64,000 nucleotides of DNA from Cloeon dipterum (Eukaryota; Arthropoda; Insecta; Ephemeroptera; Baetidae). The stretch is from the NCBI RefSeq assembly GCF_949628265.1, contig NC_088790.1, positions 31,004,545-31,068,544 on the forward strand, read 5' to 3'. Positions 49,239 through 60,271 of the stretch are shown here, piece after piece (position 1 is the first letter of the stretch; the number at the start of each line of letters is the position of its first letter). The translations under genes and the position numbers were made by a program. The notes under the pieces are model-generated. The model was given only the letters and a program-made list of their open reading frames with translations, was not told the DNA's origin and ran no database searches.

Positions 49239-49974
49239 TGTTTGCAGTTGCCGAGCAATTGAAGCGAAATGGCCGTAGTAATGATGTCTCAGTATTCTGC
49301 GAACATCCTGTTACAGACGAGCTTGCGCTTTAATTGACAGACAGAAATTCAAGCGCAAATTAAAATTGAAAATTTTTACTGGTCAGTTACTGCACAACAA
49401 TTGTTAATAATTTTTAAAATTTTGTTAGCCAGTGGTTAATTTCATTTAATTATTGTACCTTTTGTATTCATGATTTAATCAAAATTCCATCTTTTTTCAT
49501 ACTCACAGCATTAGCAATATTAAGATCGATGTTATTTTAACGCTGATTTGGCAAAAATTATATATTTTTTTCTAAAATGATTAGAAAAATTAAACTTTAA
49601 AGAGCTTTGATTGCTTTATTCCATTAAAAATCACGTTTTAAAATTGAAAACGTAAATCCTTGTAGCTTTTAATTTAAACTGTTGTACTCATACATTTTTA
49701 ATTATTAATTTTAACCTTTTTAATTCAAAAAAATATCAGTAATCCAAACTACAAACTGATTTTTATTTTTCATAATCTGTGCTCATCACATCCCGTGGGA
49801 TGAGCTCCCAATATCAGCGCCGAGTGAATAAAATGCAAGCAGAGGAGCTTTGGGCCGAATGTGGCAATCTTTTCGCCTCCTCGTACGCCAGAAATTTGTC
49901 CCCAAAAATAGGCCCTTAAGCTAATAGAGAATTTAGAGTGACTAAAATAAAATAATTTAATTTCTTTTGAACAT

Positions 49975-52799
49975 TCATTTTAAACACTGTTTCACAATGC
50001 ATCCTGCTCCGTGCAGGAGTTCAGAGGCGGCTCTGAGAATTGGGAAGGCACCACACCCACATATTTGCTCACTATCGTCCGCGTGAAGGGGCGCGTAAAA
50101 TATTCCACCCATCCTATTCGATTTGAAATAGTTGATCTGAAAATTATTATTTATGTTCTAATTCACTCCTATTACATTTTTCATCCCAACCTTTTCTCTC
50201 AGAGTGTTTAGATCTTCAAAAACGTAAACACGCATGGTGTCGTGGGCAAAGTTATTGTTGACGTCGTCTAGAATAACTTTATATTTTTCAAACTGAATCT
50301 TTTCGCAGACCTGGACAAAGATAATTAGAAAAATTGTATAATTTGTGAATTTTTCACTTTAAAAATGCCGGTGTTGGAAGATTGCGACGCTGCGCCAAAG
50401 GTAATATCCTTGAATTTAGGCTTTGCATTTGGAATTATCAAGGTATACTGCGCGACGGTGGAGGTGATCCCTCCGATCACTTTATGCATCCTTTCTATGC
50501 CCAGAATTTCCCTTATTGCAACAATGGACACTTTCTGCAATAAATTTTAATTGATTTTAATTCATTCTATTTGAAGTGGAATGATACTGGGCAACAATTG
50601 AAATTGATTTAAATTGTTGGATGCCTTAAACATTTGACCGATAAACAATTTGTTCAACAATTTGCAATAATAAAAAATGACCTTCCTACAGTAAAAATTC
50701 AAATTTTGCCAATTTTCTCCAAAATTTACAGCTTTCGAACATATTTTCTTGGCATATTCCGATTCCTCTCGTCGAGATCTGTCCAATTGTGTGTCCCACT
50801 AATTGGGGAAACTCTTGGTTTTGAAATTAAATCGGATTTCAAGTAAGGAGACAGCCATTACCATTTGAAAAGCACGCTAACTTTCCAGCCAATTTTCTCA
50901 AAAAATTACAGCGCTCCTTAGGTCAATTTAGACTTTAACTGAATCCTAAGGGATGAGTTTTTGCATTGGCAACAAGCATTTTCCAGGCTTTTCCAGTATC
51001 ATTCCTCTTTAATTAATACCTACAATATTGTAAATGTTTGCTGTGTAGCCTAAATAATTATTCCAAATTCCATCGTACAAGTAGGTGAGCACGTAAAAGT
51101 AGTCCACATAATCCCACAATTCGTGCAAATCATAGCCTTTAATTAAATTTTTTCTTAATGCACTAAATATTAGAATTTTTTCACTACGCACCTTTATTTA
51201 AGACTGCTTTCGAAGCAGGTAAAATTAAAAATAGCGACTTCCCTCTCGCTTTGATTGCTTTATAAAGTTCTCTCATCAGAGAAACCAAATTTTCCTTGTC
51301 CTTGCTGTTTCCCTTTGCGCAGTTATTCTAAATTTAATCGAATAAAATTAAAAATATCCCAGGTTTAAAAATCAAATGCTGAATTTACGTCCGGGCACGA
51401 GCTGTACCACCAATAAATGCTGATGGCATCAAATTCGAGTTCTTCCGTCTTGAGAATCATTTGTTCTATCAGTTTCGCTCTAGTGACTGCGTCGGCGGCC
51501 AGAATGGACCAATTGCCGGGGGAGAGTCCGAATTCAGAGTTGCTGTGGCCGAAACTCAAAATTGTCTTTGCACCACGTTGCTGCGCGTATTCCTTCACTG
51601 GCCATTGCTTCGCTAAAATGGTAATTCTTTGCATTAGACATTAGACGGTGGTGTCTTTTAATTTAAATTAGAAAAAATGGAAAAAATGTAAATGGGGATT
51701 TTCAAATTATTTATAAATTAATTATTTAAATAATTTAAATTTGGTATGAACAGTGGACCTTCTTTGCGAAGATAAAATCGACCCAAATAAGTAGTTTTTT
51801 AAATACTCACCGCAAACTTAATAGCTTTCTAACGCACATTTTTTAGTATTATTTTTTATAAATTGACAACGTAATATTGCCTTATTAATATATACATATA
51901 TTTTAATTAACAATATTTTTGTCTTAAATTTTAATTATTTTAATATTTATAATAAAAAAACTAAGAGCATTATTTTTAACTAAAAATATAAATACAATTT
52001 ATTCTATTTTAAATTAAAAAAATATATATTTTCTGGTTAAAGATATTCCAAACAGATATTATCAGCAAATAATGTTGTTTAAAATATTGATTATTTAAAA
52101 ATTGCTTATATCAAGAAAATCTAAATATTAAATTCAGTTACGATTGATCATAAAATTAGATTTAATTTATTTCTCAAACTTTAAATGCCAGAAATGTGAA
52201 TTTAATAAGAGGCGGTATTTTTTGAGGCTGGAAGAAAATAAAAATCTCACGAATATTGTCGGTCCTCGGTTCAAACGTTTTGTCAACTGGATTGTACAAG
52301 TGCCACGAACCAAAGTGAAAATGCGTGCACATGTTGTAATCCGAGATTTTCTTTCCTTTGAGGTACGCGTCATTGCTGTTAATCAAGATTTTAATAAGTT
52401 ACAAATATTCTCGTTCAAAATAAATTCAATACGAACTTTGGATGGACCTCGCAAACCACGATCTTTTGGTCACTGACCTCCAAGGTTTTTTGGAATGGCC
52501 TGTTTATTTCACAGTTTTCTTCAGCGACTTTGTGTAATTCAGAAATTAAAAAGAAAATTTATCTTTTAATAAATACATACAGCCGCCAGTTGTGTAGTTG
52601 ACCGAGCAGATTTTTTTGCTCTCTAAATTGAGACATTGGGCAATGCAAGTCTTCATGATGTTGTCCTTCAATTCCGGTCCGTGACATTTCTCAGACAGCA
52701 CGCGAAGAATTAAAACCTACGTGATATAATTTTGATTTGGCCGAAAAATGAATCAAGTTTTACTAATATGATGGCGAATTGTTCCACTCTGACGGTCAT
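49975..52799 (-). CDS. Secreted GH18 chitinase-like protein G10 (439 aa), MITE in intron 7
   Basis: Ten exons: 52764-52799, 52581-52716, 52437-52527, 52251-52375, 51389-51612, 51192-51327, 51024-51136, 50358-50534, 50191-50310 and 49975-50136, summing to 1320 nt. The signal is MTVRVEQFAIIL. The extension has CHGPEL, TCIAQCLNL, ICSVNYTTGG and EENC. The active-site strand is FDAISIYWWYSSCPD, with Trp198 at the Glu position. Intron 4 (51613-52250) is enlarged and AT-rich, and intron 7 (50535-51023) is almost entirely a complete MITE-like element. Unlike its paralogues the strand-8 segment reads AHDTMRVYVF, losing the NTT sequon. Predicted secreted and catalytically inactive. Confidence 0.87.
50573..51010 (-). 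mobile_element. Complete MITE-like element in intron 7 of G10 (438 bp)
   Basis: The ends GAAGTGGAATGATACTGGG and CCAGTATCATTCCTCTTT are inverted repeats, as in the copy at 21211-21648. The interiors align throughout in opposite orientation. The insertion leaves the flanking donor (gtaggt) and acceptor (TTATTGCAG) of the host intron intact. The equivalent introns of G9 and G11 are about 60 bp, so the insertion is specific to this copy. Confidence 0.8.
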
Positions 52800-53239
52800 A
52801 ATTTGCAGTTGACGAGCGATTGAAGCGCACGCCAATATAATTATTTCTCAATTCTGTTTTATTACATCCGGTTTGCAGCGCTTGCGCGTCTATTGCGACA
52901 TTGACACGGAGCCAGAGGAATTCAAGATCAAATTCAATTTGAAACTCTTTCAGCCGTCCCATTGCGTAACAGATTCACAAATTAATTTTAATAATTTCTA
53001 GCCCTCTTATATTTTGTTTTTTTTTTTTAATTTAAATATGTATTTACTTGAAAATTAAATTTACCCTGCTGGCTCATAAAAATAAACAAGTTTGGGATAA
53101 ATTTTGAACCCCAGATTGCTTTAAAAAATTTTATTTTTAATTATGTTGACAAGAAAATTGAAGATTGATATAGGGCGACAAGTTGAAATTATTATTTTTA
53201 CAGGATTGCCATGAATATATGGTTAATCGTATTTTAAAT

Positions 53240-53360
53240 TAAAATAATTTGTTCTAAAATGCGCAATAATGGAGAGAGGAAACTCTACTACAGTGAAAAA
53301 TACGCTTTGCCAATTTCCATCGCTGGAACAAATTTTCTTGGCGGATTTTGATTCATCTCG
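53240..53360 (-). repeat. Diverged MITE-family fragment between G10 and G11
   Basis: Shows TTGCCAATTTCCATCGCTGG, AATTTTCTTGGCGGATTTTG and ATTCATCTCGACTTGAAATT, matching part of the core of 50573-51010. Confidence 0.45.
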
Positions 53361-53471
53361 ACTTGAAATTAATTAATTTTTTATTTTTCAACAAGGATTT
53401 CCGCGATTCCACTGTTAAATTGAATGAATGCGTTTCTTTTAAGGGTGAAATTTTATTTTTAAAACTGAAAT

Positions 53472-55267
53472 TCAATTTCTCGGCGTTGATTTTAAACACT
53501 GTTTCACGACACAGCCTCCGCCGTGCAGAACTTCAGCTGCAATTCGAAGAACCGGCATGAATCCGCATCCACATTTGCTTTCGTCGTCGTCTGACAGAAT
53601 ACTTGAATAAAACAATCCTCCCAAACCGTACAATTTGAAAAATTCAATCTGAAATTTATAGTAAAAAACATGTTATTATATAATTAAAACGTCAAAACCT
53701 TTTTTCTCAGAGTGTTAACGTCTTCATAAACGTAAACGTGCGTTGTGTTGTGAGCTAGGTTACAGTTTTCGCCGTCTAATATGACGGAGTAATTCTCTAT
53801 TTGAACCGCTTGGCAGGCCTATTAAACAGTAAATAGGGGAGGAATAATAATTTTATTGCAAATATACTCGTAAAATATTGGTGGAGTGGGAAAGCGAAGA
53901 TGCGGTGTAAACTGGATCCTTGTATCTGGGCCTAGACTTTGGAATCGCCAAAGCAAAAAGCGTGACAGTCGAGGTGAACCCTCCAATCACTTTGTTCATC
54001 CGTGCAACGCCTAGTTTTCCTTTTATTGCATCCATGGATATTTTCTGGAATTTATTAAAATTGGGAATTTCATGGAAATATGATTTGGAGAGAAAAAAAT
54101 CAGACAAGGTAATGTAAATTTGCCGAGTAGCCTAGATAATTGTTCCAAGTCCCCTCGTAATTATAGGTACACACGTAAAAGTAGTCGACGTAATTCGACA
54201 GCTCAGGCATGTTATAACCTTAAATATTTTTTATTTAAATTATATTGATAATGCTTTTCAACTGACCCAGGCTTAAAGTCCTTTCAGAAGACGGAATGAT
54301 TAAAAACAAATTTTTCCTTCTCTCTTTAGTGGCGTTGGACAGTTCCCTCATCAATAAAACTAAATTTTCCTTGTCCTTCTTGACTCCCTTTCCGCAATTA
54401 TTCTATTCTCAAATTAATTATTTGCCAGTCAAATTTAAGACCTAGAAATTCACATCTGGGCATCCGCTGTACCACCAATAAATTGCCAAAGCGTCGAATT
54501 TGAGTTCGTCCGTCTGGTTGATAATTTGGTCCACTAATTTCCTCCTGGCGTCCCCGTCCGCGGCCAAAATGGACCAATTTCCAGGGGAAACTCCGTGTTT
54601 GTAATTGCTGCTGCCCACACTCAAAATCGTCTTCACCCCGCGTCGCTGGGCGTATTCCTTAAAAGGCAGTTGCTTGGCTAAAAATGTCCATGATAAGTCT
54701 TTTTTAAATCAGGAAATTAAAATCTTACGAATGTTATCTGTTCTTTGTTCTAAATTTTTACTGACTGGATTGTAAACATGCCATGGACCGAAATGGAAGT
54801 GCGTGCAAAGGTTGTAGTCAGAGATTTTCATCACTCGAAGGTAATCATCATTGCTAATAATAAAAATTAATTAAAAATTTTAAATTTCTGAGATACTAAC
54901 TTGGGAAGCACGTCGCAAACCATGATTTTTTGGTCAGAAATTAAAGAGGTTTTATCGAATGGCCTGTTTCCAACACAGTTTTCGTCGATGACTGAGTTTC
55001 AAAGTTTAAATTAATTTTAAATTTATAGCAAATTTGCAAACTTACACCCGCCGGTTGTGTAATTGACAGTGCAGATTTTCTCGTTGCTCAAATTTAAACA
55101 TTCGGCGATGCAGGCCAGCATGTAGTCCCTTTTCGGCTCGGGACACATCTCAGACAGTCCACGTAGAATGAGAATCTAATTATTTTAAAGAATGCTCCAA
55201 AAAGGAAAAAGTTGATTTGAATTCGCACCGATAGTATGGCGATGAGGAATTCCACTCTGACAGTCAT
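53472..55267 (-). CDS. Secreted GH18 chitinase-like protein G11 (443 aa)
   Basis: Ten exons: 55229-55267, 55046-55175, 54901-54991, 54729-54853, 54454-54677, 54267-54402, 54106-54218, 53868-54044, 53699-53818 and 53472-53648, summing to 1332 nt. The signal starts MTVRVEFLIAILS. The extension has CPEPK, ACIAECLNL, ICTVNYTTGG and DENC. The active-site strand is FDALAIYWWYSGCPD with Trp197 at the catalytic position. The stop codon used by the paralogues after KQCLK is lost, so the protein carries five extra residues (STPRN). Strand 8 reads GLGGLFYSSILSDDDE. It is the outermost member of the array; nothing similar follows downstream. Predicted secreted and non-catalytic. Confidence 0.88.
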
Positions 55268-55321
55268 AATTCGCAATTATTCCCGTTCAATTGAAATGCC
55301 TGGCTAGACTTGATTTGTGTC

Positions 55322-55350
55322 AACATCCTCTGTTTCAGCGCTTGCGCCTT
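55322..55350 (-). promoter_or_regulatory. Promoter motif pair of G11
   Basis: On the coding strand AAGGCGCAAGCGCTG is followed by AGAGGATGTTGACAC, about 55-80 bp upstream of the ATG. It parallels the pair before G8, G9 and G10. Confidence 0.5.
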
Positions 55351-55399
55351 TATTGCATAAGCCAGACACTTTAGCAAAAATCAATTTAAATTTTTTAAC

Positions 55400-58300
55400 T
55401 AACGAAGAGCAAGAAATACTGATTTTTATTCAGAAATGTCTTATTTATTTTAATTAGCTATCAAATGTCTCAGTTAATTTAAATAAAGTTTTTTTCAGTC
55501 GGAGCGTGCAGCTGTGGAATATTTGACCTGATTTATTTAAAATTAATTTACCGCGAAACTTGCTGCAAAGTTGGCTTGTGACGCAAATGTGAGGCACTCT
55601 ACGCGAGGCATAAAATGCGACAGTTATTAAACTGCTCGCATGGCACGGCGTACTGTCAACTGCTCTAACAAATAAAAAAACGCAGATATAGAAAAAAAAT
55701 AATACGAGCCCCAATCAAACCTTCTGGGCACAATTAATTTAACAATATGGAAACGAGAATGTGCGTCATTTGAGGTGAAACTAACAATAAGCCGAGCTTA
55801 ATAATTCCACTGCACATATTTTTTATTGAACATTTTGTCTTCCTCTTTTTACAATATATTTTATTTGTTACTAGAAATAAATTGCAGCGAAAATAAATTG
55901 AAGCTTTTTAGTTTAGTAAAGAATTTGCGTGCTTTTCAAATTTTAATTTATTTCGCAAGAAAGAGCTGGAAAATTTCATCAAGAAAAATATAAATATATA
56001 CAACAATTAATCTATACAATGTACAAAATGAAATCATGGCTCATAGGCGAATTATGACAGTAAAATTTATGATTAAATTTCTCGTACAGTAGTTAAGGAT
56101 TTTTTAATTTTTCCCTTTGATTCTTTAATTCCTGTCGTCGTGATCAAGCTAAATCATATTTTTATTGTTCTTACCACTTGATTAAAATTTAATCTTGAAA
56201 ATATACGTGATGAATTAACCATTTTTTCTCAAAATTTAGCTTTATCCACTTTAAAAGCTACGGGTGTTTGCCTTTTCTAAATTCGCAGGATTGCGACACA
56301 AATCAATAATTAAGAAGCAAAACTGCGACAAATTTTTGCCTGCACGCGCGGCAAATAGTTCTTTTCGCAATTAAATATGCGCATCGTGGTCCGTCGCAAA
56401 ATAGTGCCGTTGGGGAGAGAAGAAGCAACTACTAACAAAACAGAATAATGTATCACCGCGCGCGTAATAGAGCGAGCGAGCGAGAGAGCCGGCGCATCAA
56501 AATTTCAATAGCGGCCGCAGGGGCTGGATTTTAGCTAATACATAAATGGGCCCCGTCATGCACGTGCTGCTGCAGGGTGGGGGCGGGGGTAATTGCCCTC
56601 CCTGGGGGTCATCAGGCGCAGACGGTTCAAAGGAAAATATACGCTGCTAAGTGCCCATCAGTTGAGCAAGCCAAACAAGCAAGCCCTTTGCGGCTCGGCT
56701 ACAGTGCGTAATTTTTATTTTTATTGATTGTTCGAAGGAAAAATTTATTTACCATATGCTGGAATAAATATTTCATTTAGCTGCAAAGATTTTTAAGAAT
56801 TCTAAGCAATTTACCAAAAATTAATTACAAATTTCAGAGATTAAATGTTTTTTATCGGCTGCCAAAACGAGGAATAAATATATCTGTCGGAATCATCTCG
56901 AGTTAAAAATTTTATTTCATGAGCTGAAGCTGAAAATATTCTCTTCCAGTTACAAGACCGCAGATACTCTGTAGCTTTCATTCAAATAATAGTATATTCC
57001 TTGCTAACATTTCGGCTTTAAATATTATTTTTTAGATCAATATTAAAATTATTTAAATTAATAATATCAAAATTAATCTGTTTTAAAAACTACAAAAGCA
57101 TTTTGAATAAATAAAAAAGTAATGTTATTCATTATTTTGATTTTTAATAACAAAACAATAATTTTAAAAAATTGTACGAAAATTAAAAATTATTACACAG
57201 TCAACCGCAATACAATCATATTTTGGCAACACATTCCTCATTTCAGAGGTAAACTCTCCTTCCAAAGCTGCAGAGTATTTTGAACCAGCGATCGTGATAT
57301 AAATTTTTGCGTTTAAAGTTGAATGCTATTGTTCTTTTCTTAATTTAAAAAAAAGCATGAAAATTTAACCCTAGTCGACCATTTTTTTCACATAAATTCT
57401 GACCAAAAGTGCCCCAAAAACCAATTTTTTAACTTAACCGGTTACGCCCTCTTTTTTGAGAAAAGAAAAATAATTAATTGCTTCCGAGGTGCGAAAAATT
57501 ATGAGAATTTAATAGCGAGAAGATACAAAATAGTACTTTTGAGTCTTGAAAGTTTTTTTAACTTTTTCAAAAATTGCAGATTTTCGAAAGGGGTGTGTGT
57601 TTGGCCTGATTAAAATTCAGCAGTTGGTAGTAGCGTCAAAAACTGCCAATATTCAGACAGCTGATTAAATTGCCAGTGTTTTTCCTATTGAGCAAATTTT
57701 TCTCAAATTTACTGTTTTCGCAAAAACTTCGCCTGAAATTTTCAACTGGCCGCTAAAGAACCTTCAAATTCTTTTGGGGAAAATCAAAATTCCCAAAATT
57801 AAGTTACTTTATTCAGGAATCATCTCAGAAAAAAATTCATTTTAAAAATTTCTATCATTTTCAGAGACTCTGCATAGCAAAGAAAAATTTTATTGATTTA
57901 GAACTGCTTACCACGTTTGAAAGTTTCAAAATTTTCTCTTAAATATTTTCCTTCTAATTTTACCGAAAAACTGCAACCCGCCCTTCGAACAATAAAGGGA
58001 GGGGTGAACGAGACCCTTTTTGACCTTTTTAAGTGTACACACTCTGCAATAATGTGGCAAAAAGCAGCAGCGATTGTTAAGAGTGCAGCGCACGCCGCAT
58101 CCATAAAAGGATTATGCAAACGAGGCTCGCTTGAGAGCAAGGCCAAGCATCAAAATAAAAAGGGACTAAGGCAATTACAGCTTGGTTGAGTCACTGCAGG
58201 CCGACGCAGAGAAATTCAATTCTAGCCTTTCTTGATCCTCTTTTCGGCTGCCGAATGCGCGCGCGGCTTCAAAGCAGCCGCCGCCGCCGCCATCAAGAGT

Positions 58301-58990
58301 GGTTACATCAACATTTAATCATGTTTACACACAGAAGGGTTCTCCCCCCGAGAGGTGAACGCGTAACGTGTGTACGTACGCAGCCGACCTGCTTTTATGC
58401 TCTCGCAACGAAAAATACACACACACACACACACATCATCAAACTGGATTGCGCGTGCCGGTGGACTGGCGCGAAAATAATATAACTGTGCAAATTCTAA
58501 AATAAATATTTGTGGGGTTTTTGATAAGGTTTAATGTGTGTTATTTTTCAATTTAAACCCGAATTTTACTAAAAGATTGGAATATAACACATGTTTTTAA
58601 TTTTAATAATTTGAAAAGTTCCCAGTCAATATTTTTTCCTAAGAAAATATGTTTTAATTTTTATTTATTGAACTAATTATTTTTTGTAATGGAAATAAAT
58701 TAAACCAGGCTTACTCTAGGGCAGGCATAATATAAAAATTTAATCAATTTTTGTGTAGCATGTTCCCTTTTTTATAATGCAGAAAGTACTGTACATTTTT
58801 CATCATTCTCAAAAGATTTTATTTAATTATCAAGTAGTTCATTATCCCACGAGGAAACTCATCAACAACTTGAATTTATAATTTGGTTATAACGATATTA
58901 GGTATTTATTTCCTAAAATGATGCAAACGTTTCAAAATAACTCGTATTTTTCCAGTAATTTCACACCTTAAATTTAGTGAAATAATTTCT
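55400..58990. other. Intergenic DNA downstream of the GH18 array
   Basis: No protein gene can be supported. A GC-rich block at 56340-56700 contains alternating CGCG runs, a GCGAGCGAGCGAGAG tract and G-rich runs. A second GC-rich block at 58190-58480 contains a CCGCCGCCGCC run and a (CA)n tract at about 58419-58434. The remainder is AT-rich. Both blocks could be regulatory, but nothing in the sequence fixes a target. Confidence 0.5.
57478..57825 (-). repeat. Dispersed repeat, inverted copy of 15270-15605
   Basis: Its reverse complement aligns over most of its length with 15270-15605. Shared segments include AAAGGGGTGTGTGTTTGGCC, TTTTTGACGCTACTACC (variant) and CTGGCCGCTAAAGAACCTT. There is no coding capacity. 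Confidence 0.75.
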
Positions 58991-59028
58991 TAGGATTTTC
59001 TAATTTATTAACTTATTGTTAAATACAT

Positions 59029-59383
59029 CTTTGACGAAGATTTTGAGCCCACCAATCGATTCCTGAGGCTCGAATTAGGTAAAATGGATATTTTTACTGA
59101 CCAAAAAGGTCCAGCGCAACGTGAAAACTTTTTTCCCGCCAAAACAATATGAATGCGAGAGCTGCGCATGCGTCAGAGCTGGCTGAATGTGACAAAGAAG
59201 TCATTCGTACAGCTGCGGTCTCGTCTGCAAGTGCTCAAACCAGTTCTCACGCATGCGCACTACTCGCATTCAAATTGTTTTGGCGGGAAAAAAATTCGTA
59301 CGTCGCGCTGGGCCTTTTTGGTCGGCAAAAATATCCATTTTACCTAATTCGAGCCTCAGGAATCGATTGGTGGTTCGTCAGAG
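59029..59383. mobile_element. Foldback / MITE-like element with arms of about 140 bp
   Basis: The left arm (59029-59178) and right arm (59245-59383) are inverted copies. Paired blocks include CACCAATCGATTCCTGAGGC, GAATTAGGTAAAATGGATAT, ACCAAAAAGG, TTTTTTCCCGCCAAAACAAT and GCGCATGCG. The left arm has a small insertion of about 10 bp near its outer end. The loop is about 65 bp. Open frames across it are by-products of the palindrome. No clear target-site duplication was seen. Confidence 0.85.
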
Positions 59384-59439
59384 GCGTTTTTAAAATAATT
59401 TTTTAGGATATTGTCTTTATTTTGTAATTTATTTCGGCT

Positions 59440-59540
59440 GAAAATGTTCAAAAACTCACTGTTTACACGCTCAACGTGTACGTTGCATCAACTTTGGCTT
59501 ACCTGTAACAAAAGAAATAGCAAACATTTAATTAAAACTA
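59440..59540 (-). other. Recursive-splice-like site, copy 3
   Basis: On the minus strand ATTTCTTTTGTTACAG runs straight into GTAAGCC (junction 59503/59502), and a donor GTGAGT lies 43 nt downstream (59454-59459). The motif and layout match the sites at 2.77 and 17.72 kb, but outside the splice motif the sequence is different, so it is not simply the same repeat. Confidence 0.4.
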
Positions 59541-60271
59541 TTTATGAAAAATGTAGAACGTGTCTTCATTCATCATTAAAAAAAACTACTCATATTTTAT
59601 TCTCTGTATATTGTGTCCCTCCTTCATAAATATTTAAATCAGATTAAAGCCATTGCGGACTCCTCGCTTCAGACGAAACTGCATATAATGTCGTCAGTGC
59701 AGCAGGCGTCTAATGAATTTATTTCTATCGCTCTCTCTCTCCCTGCAGAGCACCCTCGAGACACGAGGGATCTAACTGCATTACAATGCCGCTGCAAGAC
59801 GTCACAGAGCCATTTGCGGTTAAGTATTTGACATTGCCATTGCTGCACGGTTAGAGGAGACAGCGCAACGAGTCGCGACGACTCTCGCTCCACTCGACTA
59901 ATATTTGTTCAGACTACACGCGCTAAGGGTAACGGGTAAGGGGCCTTCTGCTTTAAATTCAACCTGCAAAATCCTCGGCGTGTTTGGTTAGGCTTACGTA
60001 ACTGTCGACTGCACAGTGGTTACGTAATAAAGCGCATTTCATTTCCTTCAAATTATAAATATAAATGCCTTGGAGATGATTTAATGAGCTGAATAATTGA
60101 ATATAATTTTTGCCAATATTTTCATGGACAAATCGCAGTTTTGAGCCATCAGATTTACAAAAATTACCCATCAACACAATTTTTGCCTTTATTTCTTTAG
60201 TAAAAATTATTAAAAATGCAATGAAATAATATCTGGATCTGAAAACTATAGATATTTCAGCTTTCCACTCT

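Noticed and set aside
22104-55267. Active chitinases
   Set aside because: None of the eleven copies keeps the Glu of DxxDxDxE, and most also lack the preceding Asp residues, so hydrolytic activity is not supported.
59149-59406. Overlapping plus-strand open frames of 64-85 codons
   Set aside because: They lie inside the inverted-repeat element, and their coding appearance comes from its palindromic GC-rich arms.
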